A stretch of 46,568 nucleotides of DNA from Gemmatimonadota bacterium (GTDB lineage Bacteria; Gemmatimonadota; Gemmatimonadetes; Gemmatimonadales; Gemmatimonadaceae), in assembly GCA_016874035.1 (NCBI GenBank), contig VGVM01000015.1, forward strand, positions 1 through 46,568, given 5' to 3'. How positions within the stretch are numbered: position 1 is the stretch's first letter; each line of letters begins with the position of its first letter. Made by a program: the position numbers and the translations under genes. Shown piece after piece: positions 23,044 through 31,005 of this stretch. The notes under the pieces are model-generated. The model saw only the letters and a list, made by a program, of their open reading frames with translations. It searched no databases and had not been told where the DNA came from.

Positions 23044-24570
23044 ATGCTCGCAGCCGTTCGTTCCGCAGCCGTCGTCGGCATTGACGCGATAGACATCACC
23101 GTCGAGGTGGATGTCGTGCCCGGCCTGCCGTCGTGGACCATCGTCGGGCTGGCCTCGAGCGCCGTGCGCGAAGCGCGCGAACGCGTGACCGCGGCGCTCG
23201 CCAACTCAGGCTTCGATGTGCCCTCGCGGCGTGTGACGGTGAACCTCTCCCCGGCGGATGTGCGCAAGGACGGGACGTCGTTCGACCTGCCGATCGCGTT
23301 GGCGCTGCTCGCGGCGACGGGGACGCTTCCGGTCGAGTCGCTCAACGGAATAGTCGTGGCGGGCGAACTCGGCCTCGACGGCACGATCCGCCCGATCCGC
23401 GGCACGCTTTCGCTCGCGCGCGCGGCATCCCGGAGCGATGCGATGCTGCTCGTGCCGCGGGCGAACGTGCCCGAGGCGCGACTCGCGCCGTCGTGCACGG
23501 TGGTCGCGGCCGATACGCTGACACCGCTGGTGGTCGCGCTCAGGAGTGGGACGCTGCAGGAACTGGAGCACGGCGAAGCGCCCGATCCACCGCTGCCATC
23601 GAACGATCGAGGCGCTGTGGCTACCGCCGACGGACTCGACTTCGCCGATGTCGCCGGCCAGGCCGCAGCGAAACGCGCGCTCGAAATCGCGGCGGCCGGC
23701 GGGCACAACGTCCTGATGATCGGGCCGCCAGGCACGGGGAAAACCATGCTCGCGCGGCGCCTCACGTCCATCCTGCCGCCACTCACCGAGGATGAACTGC
23801 TCGAAGTCGTGGCGGTGCATTCGGTCGGCGGGCTCGTGGTGCCCGGGACGATTCCTTCGGCGACGCCGCCGTTTCGCGCGCCGCACCACACGATCTCGCA
23901 AGCGGGGCTGATCGGCGGCGGGCCGGGGCCGCGGCCGGGTGAGGTCTCACTCGCGCATCGCGGCGTGCTCTTCCTCGATGAGCTGCTCGAACTGCCGCGC
24001 TACATCCTCGACGCGATGCGTCAACCGCTAGAGGACGGGCGCGTGGTGATTGCACGTGCGGCGCACGCCGTGGCGTTCCCCGCGCGCTTCCAGCTCGTCG
24101 CGGCGGCGAACCCCTGCAAGTGTGGCCATGCGATGAGCACCGACGGACGCTGCCAGTGCAGTGCGACGGATATCGAGCGGTATCGCTCGCGACTCTCGGG
24201 TCCACTCGCGGATCGCATTGACCTGCATGTGCATGTCGGCGCAGTGGAGATCTCGACACTCGGCGCTGCCGCGACGTCGGAACCGTCGGCCGCGATGCGG
24301 GGCCGCGTGCTGGCGGCGCGCGAGATCCAGCGCGGACGTTACCGAAAGCCGGCCCACCGGAATGCGGACGCGGCCGGGCGCTGGTTGCTCACGCACGGCG
24401 CGTTCGCCCCGGACGCGAAGTCCCAGCTCGCGGCTGCATCGGAACGGCTGATGCTCTCGGCGCGCGCCTATCACCGCGTGCTGCGCGTCGCGCGCACGAT
24501 CGCGGACCTCGACGCCGAGGAAACGGTCGGTGCGACCGCCGTCGCCGAGGCGCTGCAGTATCGCGGGTGA
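23044..24570 (+). CDS. comM: ComM/YifB family Mg-chelatase-like AAA+ ATPase
   Basis: This 508-residue protein opens with the ComM N-terminal domain (VEVDVVPGLPSWTIVGLASSAVREARERV, FDVPSRRVTVNLSPADVRKDGTSFDLPIAL). The AAA+ core has Walker A IGPPGTGKTML (about residue 226), Walker B VLFLDELLEL and a zinc-like cluster CKCGHAM...CQC. The C-terminal lid contains RAYHRVLRVARTIADLD. ComM is a helicase-like motor that extends branch migration of incoming single-stranded DNA during natural transformation, and it is also widespread in non-competent species. It is divergent from the barrel-like gene and convergent with the anti-sigma gene, 7 bases apart. Confidence 0.92.
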   Translation: MLAAVRSAAVVGIDAIDITVEVDVVPGLPSWTIVGLASSAVREARERVTAALANSGFDVPSRRVTVNLSPADVRKDGTSFDLPIALALLAATGTLPVESLNGIVVAGELGLDGTIRPIRGTLSLARAASRSDAMLLVPRANVPEARLAPSCTVVAADTLTPLVVALRSGTLQELEHGEAPDPPLPSNDRGAVATADGLDFADVAGQAAAKRALEIAAAGGHNVLMIGPPGTGKTMLARRLTSILPPLTEDELLEVVAVHSVGGLVVPGTIPSATPPFRAPHHTISQAGLIGGGPGPRPGEVSLAHRGVLFLDELLELPRYILDAMRQPLEDGRVVIARAAHAVAFPARFQLVAAANPCKCGHAMSTDGRCQCSATDIERYRSRLSGPLADRIDLHVHVGAVEISTLGAAATSEPSAAMRGRVLAAREIQRGRYRKPAHRNADAAGRWLLTHGAFAPDAKSQLAAASERLMLSARAYHRVLRVARTIADLDAEETVGATAVAEALQYRG

Positions 24571-24577
24571 GCTCGCG

Positions 24578-25633
24578 CTACGGGGCGGGGCAGGCCGTTC
24601 GCAGTGCGCGCGCGAACGGCGCGCCGGCGCCGCGCGGGATGAGCGTGTCGCCGACGATCGAGAACGCCAGCCGTGCCCGACGGTCCGCGGCTCCGGCAGC
24701 GGGCGTCGCCACGGGCGCCTCGATTGCAGACGTTGCGTCCGTCCGCACCACACGCACGACTGCGCCACCGCCAACCGGCGCATAGCACTCCAGCGCGGGC
24801 GGCGCCGCGGCCTTCGCGAGCGTGGACTGCTGCGCCGCTGCAAGCCGCGGCGGCACGCCCGTTTCGCGTTCCCGTGTGAGGGTGCTGTCCGGTGCGCGAG
24901 CGATTCGCTCCGAGCGCTCCTCCCGCGCCGCCCCGAGCATCGTCGGAACGGGAGCTGCGGCTGCCGAAGGTGCGGCCTGACGCACGCCGGTCGCGCTAAT
25001 CGCGCCGGTCGTGCTAACCGCACCGGTCGTGCTCACTGCGCCGGCCGCGCCGGAACCCGCACTCGAAGCCGCAGCCCGAGCCGCGTCCGCCGTCGCTGCG
25101 TCAGCGAGCATACGCTTTGCCTCCGGTGCGTCTCGTCGCTGCGCCTCGTTCCTTGACGCCGCGTCCCTTGACGGCGCGGGCCCGCTCTGCTCGCGCGCCG
25201 GAGTCGGCGCCGTGGCCGCCATCGCCGCCGAGCCCTGCGAATCCGCAACGGGTTCTGCGAGTTTCTTCGGCGCGTCACCCGCGGCGAAGCTCGAGGCCTC
25301 AGGCGGTGCATCGCGGAGGACAACCGCCGTCCCGATCACCACCACGAGCGCCGCCGCGGCGCGCCACGTCCACCACTCTGCACCGCGCGCCGGCCGGATC
25401 GCGCGCGACTCCGCCTGCGGCACGACACCCGCAGGCACATGGTCGAGCAATCCGACGATCCGCTCACTCGCCGCGATCAACCCGCGCGCCTCCGCCGCCG
25501 CTGCGGCCCACGCCGCGTCGTCGCGCACCAATTGTTCGATCCGTGCGGCTTCCGCGGCCGGCAACTCGCCGTCGAGCCACGCGTGGATGAGTCCTTCGTC
25601 CGGCGGTCCGTGATTCCTGTCAGGATGCGACAT
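24578..25633 (-). CDS. membrane anti-sigma factor with low-complexity exterior
   Basis: The ATG at 25633 gives 351 residues (MSHPDRNHGPPDEGLIHAWL); the start lies inside the end of the sigma factor gene. The first 60 residues (LIHAWLDGELPAAEAARIEQL) form a short anti-sigma-type helix bundle without the HxxxCxxC zinc motif. One membrane helix follows (WTWRAAAALVVVIGTAVVL, near residue 100). The outer part is a 170-residue Ala/Ser/Thr/Pro-rich tail including a tandem GAVSTT repeat. A small C-terminal domain with a single Cys (ALECYAPVGGGAVVRVVRTDAT) ends it. Position after an ECF sigma gene makes the role as its membrane antagonist likely. Confidence 0.75.
   Translation of the reverse strand: MSHPDRNHGPPDEGLIHAWLDGELPAAEAARIEQLVRDDAAWAAAAAEARGLIAASERIVGLLDHVPAGVVPQAESRAIRPARGAEWWTWRAAAALVVVIGTAVVLRDAPPEASSFAAGDAPKKLAEPVADSQGSAAMAATAPTPAREQSGPAPSRDAASRNEAQRRDAPEAKRMLADAATADAARAAASSAGSGAAGAVSTTGAVSTTGAISATGVRQAAPSAAAAPVPTMLGAAREERSERIARAPDSTLTRERETGVPPRLAAAQQSTLAKAAAPPALECYAPVGGGAVVRVVRTDATSAIEAPVATPAAGAADRRARLAFSIVGDTLIPRGAGAPFARALRTACPAP
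24984..25051 (-). repeat. 18-bp tandem repeat inside the anti-sigma gene
   Basis: Three full 18-bp units (24984-25001, 25002-25019, 25020-25037; consensus near GCGCCGGTCGTGCTAACC on the plus strand) and a partial fourth encode the hexapeptide AVSTTG or close variants. The unit is a multiple of three, so copy-number change would keep the frame. Confidence 0.8.
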
Positions 25634-26189
25634 GCGCGTCCCCCGTGTTTCCAGTTCTTCCCGTGTTGGCATCGGCGAGACCGGACTTCCCGGTTCGCAG
25701 TGCATCAAACGTCTCCGCCAGGCGCCGGCGTGCGCGCGACAGCGTCGTTCCCACTGACGACTTCTCGATGCCGAGGATGCCGGCGATCTCGTCGTAGTCG
25801 AGTCCTTCGGCCTTGAGCAACAGGGCCTGCCGGTCGCGTTCGGCGATCGAGTCGAGCGCGCGGCGCGCCATCGCCATCTCGTGCGCACGCTCGGGCGTCA
25901 TCTCCTCGCCGGTGTCCGGCCCGGACGATTCCCGTTCCCGCTCTTCCGCCGCCAACAACTGCAGGTGACTGCGCTGGCGGATCGACTTCCGGGCTTCGTC
26001 GCGCACCAGGTTGTTCGCCACGGCGAACAGCCATGAGCGTTCGTTCGATGTCGGCGGCTGCCGCAGCGCGCGCACAAAGGTCTCCTGCGCCACTTCTTCC
26101 GCCCAATCGCGGTCGCCGAGCCGCCTCGTCAGGTAACGCACGAGCGTTGCGTGGTAGGTCCTGAAGAGACGGTCGGCTTCCGCGGTCAT
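25620..26189 (-). CDS. ECF (sigma-70 family) RNA polymerase sigma factor
   Basis: This 189-residue protein has region 2 (LFRTYHATLVRYLTRRLGDRDWAEEVAQETFVRAL, then SWLFAVANNLVRDEARK) and region 4 (LDSIAERDRQALLLKAEGLDYDEIAGILGIEKSSVGTTLSRARRRL) separated by a charged linker of about 35 residues. This is the minimal ECF architecture. The C-terminal 20 residues are unstructured. The anti-sigma gene start lies within its last codons. A VIT/vWA gene precedes it, with the ECF-like promoter at 28601-28629. Confidence 0.92.
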   Translation of the reverse strand: MTAEADRLFRTYHATLVRYLTRRLGDRDWAEEVAQETFVRALRQPPTSNERSWLFAVANNLVRDEARKSIRQRSHLQLLAAEERERESSGPDTGEEMTPERAHEMAMARRALDSIAERDRQALLLKAEGLDYDEIAGILGIEKSSVGTTLSRARRRLAETFDALRTGKSGLADANTGRTGNTGDAHVAS

Positions 26190-26207
26190 CGGGCGCTGGC
26201 TACTCGC

Positions 26208-28574
26208 TCACCACTCGCGGGCGATCGCCGTGATCGCCGCTGCGTCGAGCGATGTTGCGCCATCGGGGGCGAGCACGAGCGTGACCGTGCGGCCATGGAT
26301 GCGCACTCGGTCGCCGATGGCAAAGATCTCCTTGAGTTCCGGGACTTCCCGCATCAATGCAAAGTATGCGTCCGAGAACGGCTTGACCGTGACCGTGCGG
26401 CCGGCACCCTGCGCGCGCGAGTCGGTCCACACGCCGTTGTCGAGCCGGAACGTCCGCGAGCCGGCAAAACGCTGCGTGGATTCCTTCTCCTCGTTCTTGG
26501 CGACATCGGCAAGCGACTTGGCGGCGCGCTGGTCGGAGCTTTGGCGCGCGGCTTCAAACCGGGAGCGCTCGGCCAAGGCAGGTGCGGCGGCGACCGGCGC
26601 ATTCGCCACCGTGCCCGTTCCGGCAACAGCGCCCATGACACTGGTACTGCTCGGTGCTGAACCCAGGTCGCGTCGTGCCACGCCGCCAGTGTTCACCTGC
26701 ATGCCCGGCTCAACCACCAGGTAGGACGTAAGCTCGGTCGGGATGCCGAAGCGCTCGCCGAGCTGGCGGAGTTCACCATCGAGTTCCGGGTTGCCACCCG
26801 TGCGGCGGCGCTCGGCGCTCAGCCAACCGATGCGCTGCACGGCCCAGAGTCGCGCGACAAACGCGTTATCCGAGCGGTTGGAAGGGGCGTCCGCCCGGCT
26901 GGTCCACCGTACCGGGCCGTCCGGCCCGCGCCCTTCGACGGTGATCGCCGCGCCGGACCGGGCGCCGCTGTACCGTGCAAGCACCACCAGGTCCTGGCCT
27001 GCGAAGAGGTCCAGCGCGCCCTGTGGCTGCACGGCGTGCAGGCGCACGCCGTCCACACGAATCGTCAGGTCCGTGGCAACGGGCGCGGTCAGTCGCTCGG
27101 AGACCACGCTCACCGCGCGCTCCACCGATTCGTTCGGGCGCACGTAGCTCGCCGTGCCGCGGCCCTGCAGCGCGAGTTGTTCGAGTAGCTGCGCGTTGAC
27201 GTCCGCGCCGATGCCGAAGGTGAACACGCGCCGTTCGCCGCGCCGGGAGGCCGCGTGCTCGGCGATTCGCGCCGGCTGGGTCTCGCCGACCGTCGGCGCG
27301 CCATCGGTGAGGAACAGCACGATGCCGATCCGCCCACGTGGTGTGTGGGCATCCAGCGCCGCGCTCAACGCGCCGTCAATGTTCGTACCGCCCGAGGCGC
27401 GCAGCCCGTCCACGAACTCGCGCGCGTCGCGGAGTCGGTCCGAGGTCGCGGCGCTCCATCCATCGCGGAAATCGCGCACGTCGCTCGAGAATGCGATGAT
27501 GCGGAAGCGATCCGTCGGGGCGAGCGCCTCGAGGAACTGGCGGCCCGCGGCGCGCGCTTGCTCCATCTTCGTGCCCGACATCGAGCCCGACACATCCAGC
27601 ACGAACGTCAGGTCGCGCGGGGTGGATGACTCCGGGCGCGCAGGCGGGGCGATGGTGATGAGCGCGTAGCCATCCTCGCCGCGCGGCCGGTGCGCGGTGA
27701 ACGAAACGGTCGCCTCGCGCGCACGGCGTACGGGGACCAGGACAGTCATCGGTTCGATGGCGTTGGCCGCGCTCACCTGGATCATGTTCGGCCAGCGCGG
27801 ACGCCCGAACTGCTCGGTGTTACGGAAGTCCCTGGACTCGAGGCGGTGCGTCGGCGAGTAGGCGTCGCCGAGTGTTTCGCCCGCAGCGTCGCGGGGGTAG
27901 CTGAGGTCGAAGCGGTCGCCATTGCGCGTTCCGCCGGCCCGGACGCGCCCGGGCCAGTCGAGTCGCAGGGCGTCGCCTTCGCGTTCGATGACCGCGCGGA
28001 AACGCACCACGACACGCTTCTCCTCGCCCGGTTGAATCGGGAAGATCCGCGTGCGGAGCAGGTCGTGGCCCATCCACTCGACCAGCGCGGGGTCCTTCAG
28101 CTTGCGCACAATCTCTTCATACACCGCGCGGGCCTTCTCGGCGCGCATCGTCTCGCCGGCGACCATTTCGCCGTTGATGGACAGCTCGAGTCCCTCGAAC
28201 GCGGCGCCTTTCGGCAGCGGGAGCAGGTAGTCCACCTCGGCGGGGCGCCCGCCGCGGTTGATGTAGCGCTCGTCAATCTCGTAGCGCACGATCCGGCCAT
28301 CGAGCGTCGCGGTCACCCGCGTCTGTGTGCGCTCGGCGGCGACATCAACGATTGGCATCGGCCGCGGGCAGCCGCGATCCCAGTCGCAGGGATTCGGAGG
28401 GCAGGGCGGGACGATGCACTGCACGGGTCGGCCCTGCGCAAACGCAAGACTCGCCGCGCTCGCCAGGGTGGCGGTCGCCGAGAGGGCAAGGAGCACCGCG
28501 GCTGCGAGGCCGTTGACCGCACCCCAGAAAGGCGCGGGACTGGGGCGCGGGCGAACAAGGATTCGGATCCACAT
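26208..28574 (-). CDS. exported VIT and von Willebrand factor A domain protein
   Basis: The ATG at 28574, preceded by GGAG, gives 788 residues (MWIRILVRPRPSPAPFWGAV...). A hydrophobic signal-anchor (AAAVLLALSATATLASAASLAFAQ) is followed by a Cys/Pro-rich stretch (CIVPPCPPNPCDWDRGCPRP). The VIT domain (about 75-220) contains VDYLLPLPKGAAFEGLELSINGEMVAGE and PGEEKRVVVRFRA. The vWA domain (about 330-500) has the MIDAS motif DVSGSMS and TDGAPTVGETQ. The C-terminal third is variable and Ser/Ala-rich. Such proteins resemble inter-alpha-trypsin inhibitor heavy chains and are thought to bind partner proteins outside the cytoplasm. Co-occurrence with an ECF pair suggests an envelope signalling role, by inference. 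Confidence 0.88.
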   Translation of the reverse strand: MWIRILVRPRPSPAPFWGAVNGLAAAVLLALSATATLASAASLAFAQGRPVQCIVPPCPPNPCDWDRGCPRPMPIVDVAAERTQTRVTATLDGRIVRYEIDERYINRGGRPAEVDYLLPLPKGAAFEGLELSINGEMVAGETMRAEKARAVYEEIVRKLKDPALVEWMGHDLLRTRIFPIQPGEEKRVVVRFRAVIEREGDALRLDWPGRVRAGGTRNGDRFDLSYPRDAAGETLGDAYSPTHRLESRDFRNTEQFGRPRWPNMIQVSAANAIEPMTVLVPVRRAREATVSFTAHRPRGEDGYALITIAPPARPESSTPRDLTFVLDVSGSMSGTKMEQARAAGRQFLEALAPTDRFRIIAFSSDVRDFRDGWSAATSDRLRDAREFVDGLRASGGTNIDGALSAALDAHTPRGRIGIVLFLTDGAPTVGETQPARIAEHAASRRGERRVFTFGIGADVNAQLLEQLALQGRGTASYVRPNESVERAVSVVSERLTAPVATDLTIRVDGVRLHAVQPQGALDLFAGQDLVVLARYSGARSGAAITVEGRGPDGPVRWTSRADAPSNRSDNAFVARLWAVQRIGWLSAERRRTGGNPELDGELRQLGERFGIPTELTSYLVVEPGMQVNTGGVARRDLGSAPSSTSVMGAVAGTGTVANAPVAAAPALAERSRFEAARQSSDQRAAKSLADVAKNEEKESTQRFAGSRTFRLDNGVWTDSRAQGAGRTVTVKPFSDAYFALMREVPELKEIFAIGDRVRIHGRTVTLVLAPDGATSLDAAAITAIAREW

Positions 28575-28600
28575 GGGACGATCTCCGGCTTGGGTTGCCA

Positions 28601-28629
28601 AGGAGACGTCACAGTCCGAAAAACTTGCA
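28601..28629 (-). promoter_or_regulatory. ECF-type promoter ahead of the VIT/vWA-sigma-antisigma operon
   Basis: On the minus strand TGCAAG (28629-28624), a 15-bp spacer, then CGTC (28608-28605). The CGTC -10 and the TGCAA-type -35 are typical of ECF promoters. The ECF gene lies downstream in the same operon, so positive autoregulation is the simple reading. It stands about 30 bases upstream of the VIT/vWA start. Confidence 0.4.
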
Positions 28630-28664
28630 CACGGGCTATGGCTTCGCCCGGCGCCCCACGGCGG

Positions 28665-30647
28665 CTACCGTCCCCGGCGCATCCCCACGTGGAAGACCCG
28701 ACCCGGCGCGCCGAACCGGATCACCTCTTCGTACCGCGCATTGAGCAGGTTCTCCACTCGCAGCGTCAGCGCCATGCTCGGCCGCCGCGGGATCAGGAGC
28801 GATAGGGCGAAATCCGCCCGCACGTAGGCCGGCAACTTCACCGCCGCAACCGGAAACGCGGCGAAATCCCGGTCCGTGCGCTCCCCAACTCGCGTCACGA
28901 CGAGCCGCAGTTCATCGCTGGCGATCAGCGCGCGGGCGCCGCTCCCGGTGGCCTGGTTCCCCGGTGCCGCTCGCCAGCCCAGGCTCGCACTCGCCGTGTG
29001 GCGCGGCCGGCGCATGAGCGGGTCGCCGCGGCGGAAGCTCGCGCCGGTCGAGGTGTCGAACCCGGCGGCGGTCACGCGCGTGTCGAGGAACGTGTAGGAG
29101 CCGGTCAACGACGTCGTCGCCGTGGCGGCAGCGGTCGCGGTGAGTTCCACGCCATTCGCGCGTGCGCCGGCAACATTGAAGTAGTTCGGCGCGCCGGGCG
29201 AAGGCGCGGTGGACGAATACTGGATGATGTCGCGGAACTGCTGGCCGAACGCGGTCGCGACAAGCGCGAGGCGCCCTCCAGCTGTCGCCTGATCCAGCGT
29301 TACCTCGACGCTCTGCGCACGCTCGGGCTTGAGCCCGGGGTTCCCGGTGACGAAGCCGGTCGCGAAGTTCTCGAAGAACGACGGTGCCTTGAACGCGTTG
29401 CCCGCGCTCGCGCGGAGGCGCGTATGACGGCCCGCGATCCAGCCGAGCGACGCGCGCGTGGTGCCGAAGGCATCGAACGCGCTGCTCATGTCGCGACGCG
29501 CGCCGAGCGCGAACGACAGCCGCGGCGTCGCATCGCCGGCAAGCTGCGCGTACAGCCCCGTGGTGTGTCGCGCCGCTTCGAAGGCGCCGTCCGAGTCGCC
29601 GTACTCACTGAGCGACCGCGACGTGGACCGTTCGCGTTCGCGTGTGACGTCTGCACCGAGGCTCAGCGTACGGCGCGGCGCCAGCGCAACATTGGCGCGA
29701 AGCTCGCCGCGCCGCAGCGTGCGCGTCGCGCGCGAGTAGAACCCGTAGAACCCGAACGTGTCGGCAGGGAAGTCGGCGCCGTCATTGGTGCGCGGGTAGT
29801 ACTCGTTCGACTGAAGCGCCCCGCGCAGCTCGACGCGGTTCGACACCCGTCGGCCCATATCAACCGAGGCCGTGAACCGATGATCCGATTGCTCGGCGTT
29901 GCTGTCCGCCACCGTACCGTCGTAGTCGGTCGGGTACTGGTACTGGCTGGCCGTCCAGCGCGCGGCGAACCGGAGATCGGTCCGGGTATCCGGCACGAGG
30001 GCCAACGATCCACTCAGTGCATCCGAGCGGAATCGGTTATTGAACGGGAGCACACCCTTGGTGCGATCCAGCGCGCCGTCGAGCGAGGCGCTCCACCGCT
30101 CGCGCGTCGTGGTGTAGCCCATCGCGCGCGAGGACGACCCGCGGGTGCCGCGAGTCATGGCGCTCCGCCAGCCGTCGCGAGCGCCCAGCCCCCGCGTGAA
30201 GATCTGGACTACGCCGCTGACGGCGTCCGAACCGTACAGCACGCTCGCCGGTCCCCGCACGATCTCGATGCGTTCGATGTTGGAGGCAGGAATCGTCGCC
30301 AGGTCCACGAACCCGCCGGCGTCGTTCACCGGGACGCCGTCCACGAGCACGCGCACATAGTTGCTGTTCCCGCCGCGCAGGAACAGCGAGGTCTGCGAAC
30401 CGGTCGAGCCGCTGCCAACCAGGTGCACGCCCGCGACGGCGCGCAGCGCGTCGGGCAGACGCGTGACGCCGAGCATGCGCAGCGACTCGCCGGAGATGAC
30501 AGTCGCTGAACCGAGCGGCGCCGCGAGGGGCGTCGTCAGGCGCAGGGCAGTGATCGTGGCCGGTGCGAGTGAATCCACCGAGGTTTGTGCCTCAGCCGTC
30601 GCTCCCACGACGACGGCGCTGGCGACCAGCAGATACCGGAAAAACAT
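28665..30647 (-). CDS. btuB: TonB-dependent vitamin B12 receptor
   Basis: This 660-residue protein has a signal peptide (MFFRYLLVASAVVVGATAEAQ), a plug domain (residues about 30-150: ATVISGESLRMLGVTRLPDALRAVAGVHLV, SLFLRGGNSNYVRVLVDGVPVND, IERIEIVRGPASVLYGSDAVSGVVQIFTR) and a barrel with many outward loops ending GAPGRVFHVGMRRGR. Plug motifs and length match BtuB. Assignment to cobalamin is supported by the riboswitch upstream (30759-30924), so the gene should be shut off when B12 is plentiful. An AGGAG sequence precedes the ATG. No ABC transporter genes for B12 are in the window. Confidence 0.9.
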   Translation of the reverse strand: MFFRYLLVASAVVVGATAEAQTSVDSLAPATITALRLTTPLAAPLGSATVISGESLRMLGVTRLPDALRAVAGVHLVGSGSTGSQTSLFLRGGNSNYVRVLVDGVPVNDAGGFVDLATIPASNIERIEIVRGPASVLYGSDAVSGVVQIFTRGLGARDGWRSAMTRGTRGSSSRAMGYTTTRERWSASLDGALDRTKGVLPFNNRFRSDALSGSLALVPDTRTDLRFAARWTASQYQYPTDYDGTVADSNAEQSDHRFTASVDMGRRVSNRVELRGALQSNEYYPRTNDGADFPADTFGFYGFYSRATRTLRRGELRANVALAPRRTLSLGADVTRERERSTSRSLSEYGDSDGAFEAARHTTGLYAQLAGDATPRLSFALGARRDMSSAFDAFGTTRASLGWIAGRHTRLRASAGNAFKAPSFFENFATGFVTGNPGLKPERAQSVEVTLDQATAGGRLALVATAFGQQFRDIIQYSSTAPSPGAPNYFNVAGARANGVELTATAAATATTSLTGSYTFLDTRVTAAGFDTSTGASFRRGDPLMRRPRHTASASLGWRAAPGNQATGSGARALIASDELRLVVTRVGERTDRDFAAFPVAAVKLPAYVRADFALSLLIPRRPSMALTLRVENLLNARYEEVIRFGAPGRVFHVGMRRGR

Positions 30648-30720
30648 GAAGGCTCCTGGTCCCGGAGGACGGAGCCCGTAACGCGTCTCGGTGGTGGGCC
30701 GGAGCGCCCACTCAGCGTAC

Positions 30721-30760
30721 GCGCCACCGGTCCTCCCCCGAGGATCCGAAAGTGTGGCGC
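30721..30760 (-). promoter_or_regulatory. expression-platform hairpin of the cobalamin riboswitch
   Basis: A stem GCGCCAC...GTGGCGC closes an inner TCCTC/GGAGGA helix with a GGG loop; it spans exactly 30721-30760. Its outer end shares bases 30759-30760 with the 3' strand of the aptamer's P1, so the two helices compete. A second small hairpin (GTGGGC/GCCCAC, 30694-30711) lies between it and btuB. There is no U tract, so control may be on translation or by Rho. Confidence 0.5.
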
Positions 30761-30924
30761 GAGCGTGAGTCGTCTCCTGGCTTGGGACCGCTACACCTGC
30801 CTTCCCGACGCGGGTTGCGCGTCAGTGGCCTGCATTGGTGCAGCCTCTACTGTATTGCTGTCCCTCACAGTGGCGGGGCCGCGCCGGATTGTGTGATGCA
30901 CCGGCTTCCGTGTCCCGCGCTCGC
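30759..30924 (-). ncRNA. cobalamin riboswitch aptamer
   Basis: Read on the minus strand: GCGAGCG (P1 5' strand), GGGACACGGAAGCCGGTG, then the core AATCCGGCGCGGCCCCGCC and ACTGT (core GCCACTGT at 30867-30874), a variable arm, then AGCCAGGAGACG, the B12-box-like 3' core. It closes with CGCTCGC pairing to the first stem. These conserved blocks are in the right order and spacing for an AdoCbl-type riboswitch. It lies between the kinase gene and btuB, in the btuB direction. Confidence 0.92.
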
Positions 30925-31005
30925 AAATCGATTGTGCGGGAAGCGTAATGGGCACGCGAGCCCGGCGCAAACCACTGGCGTGGCGGCGCGATCGCGCCGG
31001 CGCAG

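Larger units (their letters stand above)
30648..31005. other. intergenic region between kinase and btuB
   Basis: This is the only gap above 300 bases. It holds the btuB leader, riboswitch and platform hairpins (30694-30924), the likely btuB promoter zone (30925-30980, where I cannot pick clear hexamers), and a perfect palindrome GGCGCGATCGCGCC at 30985-30998. The palindrome may act as the kinase terminator but lacks a good T tract. Confidence 0.6.

Noticed and set aside
25634-25888. Upstream extension of the anti-sigma factor into the sigma gene
   Set aside because: Sequence is Arg-rich shadow of region 4 of the sigma factor; the normal start is ATG 25633.
30985-30998. Perfect 14-bp palindrome GGCGCGATCGCGCC
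   Set aside because: Could be a terminator or a restriction/methylation site, but lacks a T tract and such palindromes are common in this base composition.
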